The notes under the pieces: generated by a model | What the model was told of the DNA's origin: nothing | What the model saw: the letters and a program-made list of their open reading frames with translations, nothing else | The model's database searches: none | Translations under genes and position numbers: made by a program | DNA from: an uncultured bacterium | GTDB lineage: Bacteria > Pseudomonadota > Alphaproteobacteria > SP197 | Length of the DNA stretch: 14,238 bases | Assembly: GCA_938014945.1 (NCBI GenBank) | Contig: CALLQH010000373.1 | Span: 1 to 14,238 of the forward strand | Reading direction: 5' to 3' | In this document: positions 8,137-14,238 of the stretch, piece by piece | How positions within the stretch are numbered: position 1 is the stretch's first letter | Layout of the letters: each line of letters begins with the position of its first letter

Positions 8137-8154
8137 CTTGGCCGCGCGGGTTCG

Positions 8155-8159
8155 GGAGG
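8155..8159 (+). promoter_or_regulatory. Ribosome-binding site GGAGG that fixes a TTG start
   Basis: GGAGG sits five bases before TTG at 8165 in the frame of the monooxygenase. Starting there gives MEHTDIVIVGAG, which matches the usual short N-terminus before the FAD-binding loop in EthA-like enzymes. The farther upstream TTG at 8138 has no comparable site and would add nine non-conserved residues. Confidence 0.7.
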
Positions 8160-8164
8160 TCGGT

Positions 8165-9679
8165 TTGGAGCATACGGATATCGTCATCGTCGGGGCAGGA
8201 ATCTCCGGCATCGGCACGGCCCACCACCTGCGCCGGAAGTGCCCGAACAAGCGCTTCGTGATCCTGGAGGGCCGCCACGCCATCGGCGGCACCTGGGACC
8301 TTTTCCGCTATCCCGGCGTGCGCTCCGACAGCGACATGCACACGCTTGGTTACAAGTTCAAACCCTGGCGTGAGGCCAAGGCCATCGCCGACGGTCCCTC
8401 GATCCTGCGCTACGTCAACGAGGTTGCCGACGAGGACCGGGTCCGCGAGCAGATCCGCTTCGGCCACCGCGTCACCCATGCAAGCTGGTCGAGCGAGACC
8501 GCGACCTGGACCGTGACGGCCGAGCAGGTGGAGACCGGGCAGAGCGCCACCTTCACCTGCAACATGCTGCTGATGTGCGGCGGCTATTACCGCTACGACC
8601 GCGGCCACGATCCCGCCTTCGAGGGCACGGAGCGCTTCAAGGGCACCATCGCCCACCCTCAGTTCTGGCCCGAGGACCTCGACTACAGCGGCAAGCGCGT
8701 GGTGGTGATCGGCAGCGGCGCGACGGCGATGACCGTGGTGCCCGCCATGGCGCAGAAGGCCGCGAGCGTGGTGATGCTGCAGCGCAGCCCGACCTACGTC
8801 GTTTCCTGGCCGTCCCAGGACAAGATCGCCAACCGGCTGCGTCGCTTCCTGCCCGAGAAGCTTGCCTACGCCATCACGCGGCGCAAGAACGTGCGCAACG
8901 ATCAGAACTTCTATCGCCGCACCCGTGTCGAACCCGAGAAGGTGAAGGCCGAGCTGATCGGCGGCGTGCGCGCCGAACTGGGTGCGGACTTCGACGTCGA
9001 GACCCATTTCACACCCAGCTACAATCCCTGGGACCAGCGCCTCTGCCTGGTGCCCGATTCCGATCTTTTCGAGGCGATCCGCTCGGGCAAGGCCTCGGTC
9101 GTCACCGACACCATCGAGCACTTCACCGAGAAGGGCCTGAAGCTCGGCTCCGGCAAGGAGCTGGAAGCCGACATCATCGTCACGGCGACGGGCCTGGAGC
9201 TTGCCGTCATGGCCGGTGTCTCGCTGGAGGTCGATGGTGCGGCGGTGAACCTGCCCGATACGTGGACCTACAAGGGCATGATGTATTCGGGCGTGCCGAA
9301 CCTGGTGCAGACCTTCGGCTACATCAATGCCTCCTGGACCCTGCGCGCCGATCTGACCGCCGAGTACACCTGCCGGCTGATCGCCCGCATGGATGAGCTG
9401 GGCATGCGCAAGTGTGTTCCCGTGTTGCGCGATTCCGACAGCGACATGCCGGTCCGCCCCTGGATCGACGACTTTCCTGCCGGATACATCCAGCGCTCCA
9501 TGCACCTGCTTCCGCGCCAGGGCGACCGCGATCCCTGGCGCCACACGCAGAGTTTCGACGAGGATATCCGCCTGGTGCGGGAGTCCCCGGTCGATGACGA
9601 TGTCCTGCGCTTCAGCCGCCCGGTCGCCGAGGTGGCCCCGCCCGCTCAGGAGGAGCGTCAGCTTTCTGCGGCTCGCTGA
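8165..9679 (+). CDS. ethA: EthA-like FAD/NADPH-dependent Baeyer-Villiger monooxygenase
   Basis: 504 residues from a TTG start, close to the length of mycobacterial EthA. Seen: FAD-binding GAGISG (10-15), GGTWDLFRYPG (41-51) followed by RSDSDMHTLGY, the Baeyer-Villiger fingerprint FxGxxxHxxxWP as FKGTIAHPQFWP (158-169), the NADP-binding GSGATA (183-188), an ATG motif (341-343), and YNPWDQRLCLVP typical of EthA. Such enzymes use NADPH and O2 to insert oxygen next to a carbonyl or oxidise sulfur or nitrogen; EthA itself accepts ketones and thioamide drugs. The true substrate here is unknown, and the symbol denotes family, not proven orthology. It is first in a run of four same-strand genes, 114 bases before the next, so operon membership is likely but not certain. 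It has no signal peptide and is cytosolic. Confidence 0.92.
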   Translation: MEHTDIVIVGAGISGIGTAHHLRRKCPNKRFVILEGRHAIGGTWDLFRYPGVRSDSDMHTLGYKFKPWREAKAIADGPSILRYVNEVADEDRVREQIRFGHRVTHASWSSETATWTVTAEQVETGQSATFTCNMLLMCGGYYRYDRGHDPAFEGTERFKGTIAHPQFWPEDLDYSGKRVVVIGSGATAMTVVPAMAQKAASVVMLQRSPTYVVSWPSQDKIANRLRRFLPEKLAYAITRRKNVRNDQNFYRRTRVEPEKVKAELIGGVRAELGADFDVETHFTPSYNPWDQRLCLVPDSDLFEAIRSGKASVVTDTIEHFTEKGLKLGSGKELEADIIVTATGLELAVMAGVSLEVDGAAVNLPDTWTYKGMMYSGVPNLVQTFGYINASWTLRADLTAEYTCRLIARMDELGMRKCVPVLRDSDSDMPVRPWIDDFPAGYIQRSMHLLPRQGDRDPWRHTQSFDEDIRLVRESPVDDDVLRFSRPVAEVAPPAQEERQLSAAR

Positions 9680-9709
9680 TTCCGCGTTTTTCGTGTTGAT
9701 GCTGTCATG

Positions 9710-9760
9710 CCTGCCGTCCCATCCTGCTGCGCGCGTGGCTCGGCCGCGCCAACCGGCAGG
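9710..9760 (+). other. Imperfect hairpin between monooxygenase and PLP-enzyme genes
   Basis: CCTGCCG (9710-9716) can pair with CGGCAGG (9754-9760), enclosing a second five-base stem GCGCG (9729-9733) with CGCGC (9745-9749). It is followed by CTCCTCC (9762-9768), which could pair with the GGAG (9784-9787) before the next start. No U-run follows, so it is not a standard terminator. It might modulate translation or be a by-product of high G+C. Confidence 0.25.
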
Positions 9761-9793
9761 ACTCCTCCGGCCGACGAAGCGACGGAGCGGCGC

Positions 9794-11077
9794 ATGAACG
9801 ACATGACATCCCTCATCGACCGGCGTGACCGGGCATTCGGCGTCGGCGCGCCGCTGTTCTACGACCGGCCGCTGCAGGTGGTGCGCGGCGAGGGCGTTTA
9901 TCTCTTCGATGCGGAGGGGCGGCGCTACGTCGACCTCTACAACAACGTGCCCTGCGTCGGCCATTGCCACCCCAAGGTGGTCGATGCGATCGCGCGCCAG
10001 GCCGCCACGCTCAACGTCCACAGCCGCTATATCCACGACGGCGCCATCGCGCTGGCCGAGCGTATCGCGGCCCTGCACGGACCCCAGATCGAATCCGTCC
10101 TGTTCGGCTGCAGCGGCACCGAGGCCATCGAAGTCGCGTTGCGCATGGCGCGCTTTGCCACCGGCCGCAGCGGCATCGTCTGCAGCAACGCCACCTATCA
10201 CGGCAACAGCGAGCTGGTGAGCGGCCTCACCCATGTCAGCTCGACGAGCCAGGAAAGCGAGACCGTCCACGCCTTTCCGTTCCCCGAGACCTATCGCCCG
10301 ATCCGCGAGGGGCTGAGCGAGGCCGAGCTTTGCGATGCCTACCTGGAGCGGCTCGAGGATGCGATCCGCCGCTTCGAGGCTTCCGGCACCGGTTTTGCCG
10401 CGCTCATCGTCTGTTCGATCTTTGCCAACGAGGGCCTGCCGGACATCCCTGCGGGTTTCATGGAAAAGGCCTGCAAGATCGCCCATGCCGCGGGCGGCCT
10501 GGTGATCGCCGACGAGGTGCAGTCGGGCTACGGGCGCACGGGCCGCTGGTGGGGCTACGAGAGCGAAGGCTTCGTTCCCGACATCGTGGTCACCGGCAAA
10601 CCCATGGCCAATGGCGTTCCGCTTTCGGCGACCGCTGCCAGCCACGATCTGATGAACACCTTCCGGGCGCAGACGCGTTACTTCAACACCTTCGCGTCGA
10701 GCCCCCTGCAGGCCGCCGCCGGCACGGCGGTCATCGACGTGATCGAGGAGGAAGGCCTGCTCGACAGCGTCAGCCGCGTCGGCGCCGCCTTCAAGCAGGG
10801 TCTGGTCGCGCGCAAGGGTGCGAGCCCGGTGATCGGCGACGTCCGTGGCCGGGGCCTCTTCCTCGGCGTCGAGATCGTCAAGCCCGGCACGCGCGAGCCG
10901 GACACGCAGCGGGCGGTTTCCATCTGCAATGCGCTGAAGGATCGCGGATATCTCACCAGCCATGCCGGTGCCCTGCGCAACGTCGTGAAGATCCGCCCGC
11001 CGCTGGCCTTCAAGGAGGAACACGCGGAGGGCTTCCTTGGCGCCTGGGACGAGGTCATCGCGGACATCGATGTCTGA
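9794..11077 (+). CDS. Class-III PLP enzyme, ethanolamine-phosphate/phosphohydroxylysine phospho-lyase-like
   Basis: 427 residues from ATG 9794, chosen because GGAG (9784-9787) lies six bases upstream; the frame is open further 5' but those codons are not conserved-looking. Seen: YNNVPCVGHCHPKVV (about 49-63), NVHSRYIHD, DEVQSGYGR with cofactor-pyridine Asp240, and the PLP Schiff-base lysine K269 in TGKPMANG. The sequence matches the human ETNPPL/PHYKPL pattern from memory at several places (VGHCHP, SR-x-x-HD, FVPDIV-x-x-GKPM-x-NG, IGD-x-RG-x-GLF, RNV-x-KI-x-PP). Those enzymes remove phosphate and ammonia from phosphorylated amino alcohols and do not transaminate. The next gene is a kinase of the fold that makes such substrates, which favours a phospho-lyase over an ordinary omega-aminotransferase; both remain possible. 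It is cytosolic. Confidence 0.88.
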   Translation: MNDMTSLIDRRDRAFGVGAPLFYDRPLQVVRGEGVYLFDAEGRRYVDLYNNVPCVGHCHPKVVDAIARQAATLNVHSRYIHDGAIALAERIAALHGPQIESVLFGCSGTEAIEVALRMARFATGRSGIVCSNATYHGNSELVSGLTHVSSTSQESETVHAFPFPETYRPIREGLSEAELCDAYLERLEDAIRRFEASGTGFAALIVCSIFANEGLPDIPAGFMEKACKIAHAAGGLVIADEVQSGYGRTGRWWGYESEGFVPDIVVTGKPMANGVPLSATAASHDLMNTFRAQTRYFNTFASSPLQAAAGTAVIDVIEEEGLLDSVSRVGAAFKQGLVARKGASPVIGDVRGRGLFLGVEIVKPGTREPDTQRAVSICNALKDRGYLTSHAGALRNVVKIRPPLAFKEEHAEGFLGAWDEVIADIDV

Positions 11078-12071
11078 AGCCTTCGATGCCGCGCACTACG
11101 AGGACGCGGCGCGGCAGGCTCTGAAGGCGTTTCCGGTGGACGCGGCCGACATGCGTTTCGTCCATGTCAGCGAGAACGTGACCTTCCGGGTGGACGAACA
11201 CGGGACGGGACGCTGCTTCGTCCTGCGTCTCCACCGCCCGGACTACCACACGCAGGCGGTGCTGGAGTCCGAGCACCTGTGGACCCGTGCGCTCGATGCG
11301 GCGGGGCTTCTGGTGCCCCGTCCGGTGGCGGCGCGCAACGGGCAGGACTACGTCCGCGTGCCGGTCGCTGCGACAGGGGAGAAACGCTGGGCCGGCCTTG
11401 CCGATTGGGTGCCGGGGGAGGTCCTTCACGATCTGCTGCAGGCGAATGCCGATCCCGTGGCGAGGGCCGGTTACTACGGAGAGCTGGGCGGCATCCTGGC
11501 GGCGGCCCATGCTCAGGCGAGTGCCTGGCCGATCCCGGCGGGCTTCGTGCGCCATCATCTCGACGAGGACGGGCTGATGGGCGAGCGGCCCTTCTGGGGA
11601 CCGTTCTGGGAGCATGCCGTTCTGACACCCGGGGAGCGTGACCTGCTGCTCACGACGCGCGACCGTATCCGGCAGACGCTGGTCCGCTATGGCAAGCCCA
11701 ACCGGACCTACAGCGTGATCCACGCCGACCTGCAGCCCAGGAATGTCGTGGTCAGCGACGGGCGTATGGCCATGATCGATTTCGACGACTGCGCCTTCGG
11801 CTGGCACCAGTACGACCTTGCGGTCGCCTTGTTCTCGGTGGAGGGCGATGCCGATGCAGGCCGGCTGCGCGACGCCCTGGTCGCGGGCTACCGCGCCGTG
11901 CGCGATCTCGATGATGCCGACCTCGCCCTGCTGCCGATGTTCATCCTGATCCGTGGCATGGCGGTCATCGGCTGGATGCACGAGCGGCCCGAATTGGGTA
12001 TCTCTCCGCGTCTGGCGGGGATCCGGGAGCGGGTCTGTGCTGCCGCCGAGGCCTTTGTGCCACCCTGTTGA
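11070..12071 (+). CDS. APH/choline-kinase-fold small-molecule kinase
   Basis: 333 residues. ATG 11070 lies inside the end of the preceding gene (8-base overlap, ATG-TC-TGA), which suggests translational coupling and a shared pathway. Seen: an N-lobe with FRVDEHG and FVLRLHRP strand motifs (the lysine usual in the ATP-binding strand appears as Arg), the catalytic loop HADLQPRN (H218, D220, N225) and the Mg-binding IDFDD (D237). The family (aminoglycoside phosphotransferase, choline/ethanolamine kinase, hydroxylysine kinase HYKK, SrkA) phosphorylates hydroxyl groups of small amines or proteins. Beside a phospho-lyase-like PLP enzyme, an amino-alcohol kinase is the best guess, with hydroxylysine or ethanolamine as candidates. 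The substrate cannot be read from the sequence. Drug resistance is not suggested by the context. Confidence 0.85.
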   Translation: MSEAFDAAHYEDAARQALKAFPVDAADMRFVHVSENVTFRVDEHGTGRCFVLRLHRPDYHTQAVLESEHLWTRALDAAGLLVPRPVAARNGQDYVRVPVAATGEKRWAGLADWVPGEVLHDLLQANADPVARAGYYGELGGILAAAHAQASAWPIPAGFVRHHLDEDGLMGERPFWGPFWEHAVLTPGERDLLLTTRDRIRQTLVRYGKPNRTYSVIHADLQPRNVVVSDGRMAMIDFDDCAFGWHQYDLAVALFSVEGDADAGRLRDALVAGYRAVRDLDDADLALLPMFILIRGMAVIGWMHERPELGISPRLAGIRERVCAAAEAFVPPC

Positions 12072-12124
12072 GAACCCCGTGCCAGCGGGCCCTGTCCCTT
12101 GCCCCTTCGGAGCCCGACCGCCTC

Positions 12125-13723
12125 ATGACGGACCAAGTATTCGACTACGTGATCGTCGGCGGCGGTACGGCCGGCTGCGTATTGGCCTCGCGCCTGACGG
12201 CCGATCCCTCCGTGTCGGTGCTCATGCTGGAAGCCGGACCGGACTATCGCGGGCTGCCGATCAGGATTCCGGCGGCGGTCAAGGCGCTTTACCGCGCGGG
12301 CACCTATCACTGGGGCTTCCAGTCCCGGCCCGAGGCGGGCGCGGGGGATCGCCCGATGCCCTACAAGCTCGGGCGAATCCTCGGCGGTTCCTCCTCGATC
12401 AACGGCATGGTCTGGGTGCGCGGCAATCCCGCGGACTTCGACAGTTGGGCGGCGGCCGGCTGCACCGGCTGGTCCTGGTCCGATGTGGAGCCGATCTACC
12501 GCCGCATCGAGGCCTTCGAGGATCCCTCCGACCGGGCCATGGGCCACGACGGTCCCATCGGCGTCACGCGTGGCGATACCGTGGAAGCGCCGCTCAACCG
12601 CGCCTTCATGGAATCGGCTGCGCAGGCCGGGCACCCGATCAATCCCAATCACAACGGGCCCGATCAGATCGGGTTCTGCGCCATGCACCGCAATACGCGC
12701 GGCGGGGTGCGCAGCGATGTCTATGACGGCTACCTGAAGCCCGCGCTTGGCCGGGACAATCTGACCATCCGCACAGGCGCAACGGTTGAGCGGATCGTCG
12801 TCGAAAACGGCATCGCAACAGGCGTGGCCTATGGCGGGGCGAACGGCAGGCAGGTGGTGCAGGCTCGGCGGGAGGTTCTGCTGTGTGCAGGCGGCCTTGT
12901 CTCGCCGCAGCTTCTGGAGCTGTCAGGCATCGGTGACCCTGAACGGCTTGCGGGCCTTGGCATCGATGTCGTGCACGCCGCGCCGGGCGTGGGGACCAAC
13001 CTGCATACCCATCCCACGGTGAAGCTGGTCCATGCCTGCAAGCTGCCCGTCAGCATCGACCGCTGGACCCGTTTCCCGGGAAAGCAGATCGCAGGCGTGA
13101 AGTGGCTGGTGCAGCACAAGGGCCCGGCGGCAACCAACCACATGGAGGTCGGCGCCTTCCTGAAGTCCCATGCCGATTGCGACCGGCCCGACATGCAGCT
13201 GACCATGGTGCCCATCGCCCAGGGCAACACCTACGGCCCGTCGAGCGGTCAGGGTTTCGAGATCTACATCGAGCTGATCGGCGTCAGGAGCAGGGGCGAG
13301 GTGCACGCCGCATCGAGCGACCCGCACCGGCCCCCGGTCTTCACCTTCAACTATCTGCAGGACCCCCACGACATGGAGATCCTGCGGCGCGGCACGCAGG
13401 TCATTCGCGATCTGGTGGCCCAGCCTGCCTTTGCGCCCTATTGCGGCGAGGAACTGGAGCCGGGCGCCGATGTTGTCGCCAGGGAAGATATCGACGCCTG
13501 GCTGCGCAACACCGTCAGCGTCACCCATCACATCGTGGGCGCCTGCCGCATGGGGCCCCCGGACGATCCTCTTGCGGTCGTTGCGCCTGATCTGACCGTG
13601 CACGGCGTGGAGCGGCTACGGGTGGTCGACGCCTCGATCATGCCCACGGTGACCTCGGGCAACACCCACGCCCCCGTCATCATGATCGCCGAGCGTGCCG
13701 CTGACCTGATGCAGTTAGGCTAG
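12125..13723 (+). CDS. GMC-family FAD alcohol oxidoreductase, choline-dehydrogenase-like
   Basis: 532 residues from ATG 12125; the open frame upstream to 12068 shows no conserved sequence and overlaps the kinase stop. Seen: FAD-binding GGGTAG (12-17) after DYVIV, GMC signature 1 region GRILGGSSSINGMVWVRG (83-100), signature 2 GGLVSPQLLELSGIG (from 256), and the C-terminal active-site pair H469 (in THHIVGACRMG) and H515 (in SGNTHAP). BetA-type choline dehydrogenases usually have Asn at the second position (NxNAP-like), so this protein carries a His/His pair, more like glucose or aryl-alcohol oxidases. It oxidises a primary alcohol or aldehyde, donor unknown. There is no signal peptide. It lies 53 bases after the kinase with only a distant GGAG (12109-12112), and is the last gene of the likely operon. 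Confidence 0.92.
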   Translation: MTDQVFDYVIVGGGTAGCVLASRLTADPSVSVLMLEAGPDYRGLPIRIPAAVKALYRAGTYHWGFQSRPEAGAGDRPMPYKLGRILGGSSSINGMVWVRGNPADFDSWAAAGCTGWSWSDVEPIYRRIEAFEDPSDRAMGHDGPIGVTRGDTVEAPLNRAFMESAAQAGHPINPNHNGPDQIGFCAMHRNTRGGVRSDVYDGYLKPALGRDNLTIRTGATVERIVVENGIATGVAYGGANGRQVVQARREVLLCAGGLVSPQLLELSGIGDPERLAGLGIDVVHAAPGVGTNLHTHPTVKLVHACKLPVSIDRWTRFPGKQIAGVKWLVQHKGPAATNHMEVGAFLKSHADCDRPDMQLTMVPIAQGNTYGPSSGQGFEIYIELIGVRSRGEVHAASSDPHRPPVFTFNYLQDPHDMEILRRGTQVIRDLVAQPAFAPYCGEELEPGADVVAREDIDAWLRNTVSVTHHIVGACRMGPPDDPLAVVAPDLTVHGVERLRVVDASIMPTVTSGNTHAPVIMIAERAADLMQLG

Positions 13724-13730
13724 AACATCG

Positions 13731-13754
13731 GGTCGGTCCGTATCCGGATCGACC
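13731..13754 (+). terminator. Candidate hairpin terminator between convergent genes
   Basis: GGTCGGTCC (13731-13739) pairs with GGATCGACC (13746-13754) in a nine-base stem with one G-U wobble and a six-base loop, starting 7 bases after the GMC stop. No U-tract follows directly (the nearest T-run is near 13780), so factor-independent termination is only partly supported. It lies between two convergent genes and could act on both. Confidence 0.4.
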
Positions 13755-13828
13755 GCACCTTCGTTCTGCCCTTGTGCCTTTTGCAGACCGCCACTTCTGC
13801 GCGGTGTGACGGGCTTACCAAAAGGCGT

Positions 13829-14238
13829 TCAACCGGTCGGTTTGTTCTGGGACCGTCGCCTCAGAATCTTCAGGCAGGCATCGGCTGCCGCGCTGTTGTA
13901 GGCGTCGGGTCTGACGATCAGAAATTCGCGCTCGACGTCACCGATATCGAGGGCCGGCCGGTAGGGGCGATGGCTCATGATGGACTCGGCGACATCGGCC
14001 ACCGCCAGGACTTGAGCCTCGGGAAGAATGTCGCGCGCGGTAAGACCGTCGGGATAGCCGCTGCCGTCGAGCCGCTCGTGGTGCTGACGCACCATCTCCT
14101 GGATCGGCCAGTCGAAGCGGATGTCGCTGAGGATATCGGCGCCTGCCGCGGCATGCATGCGCACGAGGTCCATCTCCGGTTGGGACAGCTTGCCAGGACG
14201 GGAGAGAATTTCGGCGGGCACCGCGGATTTGCCGACGT
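13829..14238 (-). CDS. HD-GYP domain protein (cyclic-di-GMP phosphodiesterase family), C-terminal part
   Basis: 135 residues are visible; the gene continues beyond the right edge. The frame is open to the edge and begins VGKSAVPAEIL, the part just after the HD pair of the HDxGK motif, so GTG 14221 inside it is not the start. Seen: SRPGKLSQPEMDLVRMH, then the diagnostic HHERLDGSGYP signature (HHExxDGxGYP) and AQVLAVADVAESIMSHRPYRPAL near the end. HD-GYP enzymes are metal-dependent phosphodiesterases that hydrolyse cyclic di-GMP, often behind a receiver or PAS sensor domain, which would lie outside the window. The last 30 residues are variable and basic (LRRRSQNKPTG). It converges on the catabolic operon and is probably unrelated to it. 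Confidence 0.93.
   Translation of the reverse strand, partial: VGKSAVPAEILSRPGKLSQPEMDLVRMHAAAGADILSDIRFDWPIQEMVRQHHERLDGSGYPDGLTARDILPEAQVLAVADVAESIMSHRPYRPALDIGDVEREFLIVRPDAYNSAAADACLKILRRRSQNKPTG

Larger units (their letters stand above)
7440..8164. other. 725-base region without a confident gene
   Basis: This stretch separates the RTX module from the catabolic operon. Third-position G+C bias in every frame is weaker than in the flanking genes except for about 7860-8020 on the plus strand. It contains a possible decayed minus-strand frame (7521-7820), a short plus-strand ORF (7819-8022) and small dyads near 8041-8080. No transposase, tRNA or convincing terminator was found. It looks like gene debris plus the operon's upstream region. 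Confidence 0.6.

Noticed and set aside
7611..8261. Plus-strand open frame of 216 codons across the gene-poor region
   Set aside because: Third-position bias is weak and the 3' half becomes Arg/Pro/Ser-rich, typical of an out-of-phase frame; it also runs into the start of the monooxygenase gene.
8084..11023. Minus-strand open frame of 979 codons under the monooxygenase and PLP genes
   Set aside because: It is antisense to two well-recognised enzymes and has no domain of its own; such frames are common at high G+C.
11070..12071. Aminoglycoside resistance gene
   Set aside because: Only the general kinase fold is shared; the overlap with a phospho-lyase-like gene and the absence of mobile elements point to metabolism.

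Overview
The window is a high-G+C stretch with a strong preference for G or C at third codon positions. Protein styles are alphaproteobacterial: a giant RTX calcium-binding protein of a kind seen in Rhodospirillales-like genomes, a DUF3467 protein and an EthA-like monooxygenase. The taxonomic reading is inference from protein families only. No RNA gene, insertion sequence or CRISPR array was found.

Left part (1-7439, all + strand). A very large repeat protein enters from the left edge. It has three Calx-beta-like repeats (about 113 residues each), a linker domain, and a long RTX array organised as roughly 60-residue supermodules, each carrying a GDNG/GDHG signature. The reading frame is cut by one amber codon at 4755-4757 but continues in the same frame, with the same repeat grammar, to 6146. 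Behind it lie a 122-residue DUF3467 protein and a signal-peptide-bearing HlyD/RND-type periplasmic adaptor. The three look like one export or surface-assembly module, although no inner-membrane pump is present.

Middle (7440-8164). About 725 bases lack a confident gene. They hold a possible decayed minus-strand reading frame with an internal amber codon, a short plus-strand ORF of unknown function, and two small dyads just upstream of the next operon.

Right part (8165-13723, all + strand). This is a tight gene set that reads like a catabolic operon: an EthA-type Baeyer-Villiger flavin monooxygenase, a class-III PLP enzyme resembling ethanolamine-phosphate/phosphohydroxylysine phospho-lyases, a choline-kinase/APH-fold small-molecule kinase whose start overlaps the PLP gene by 8 bases, and a GMC (choline-dehydrogenase-like) flavin oxidoreductase. 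The kinase plus phospho-lyase pairing suggests phosphorylation of an amino alcohol followed by elimination of phosphate and ammonia. The two flavoenzymes would oxidise the same or a related substrate. The substrate cannot be named from sequence.

Right edge (13724-14238). A candidate hairpin terminator separates the operon from a convergent, truncated HD-GYP domain gene (cyclic-di-GMP phosphodiesterase family) that runs off the window.
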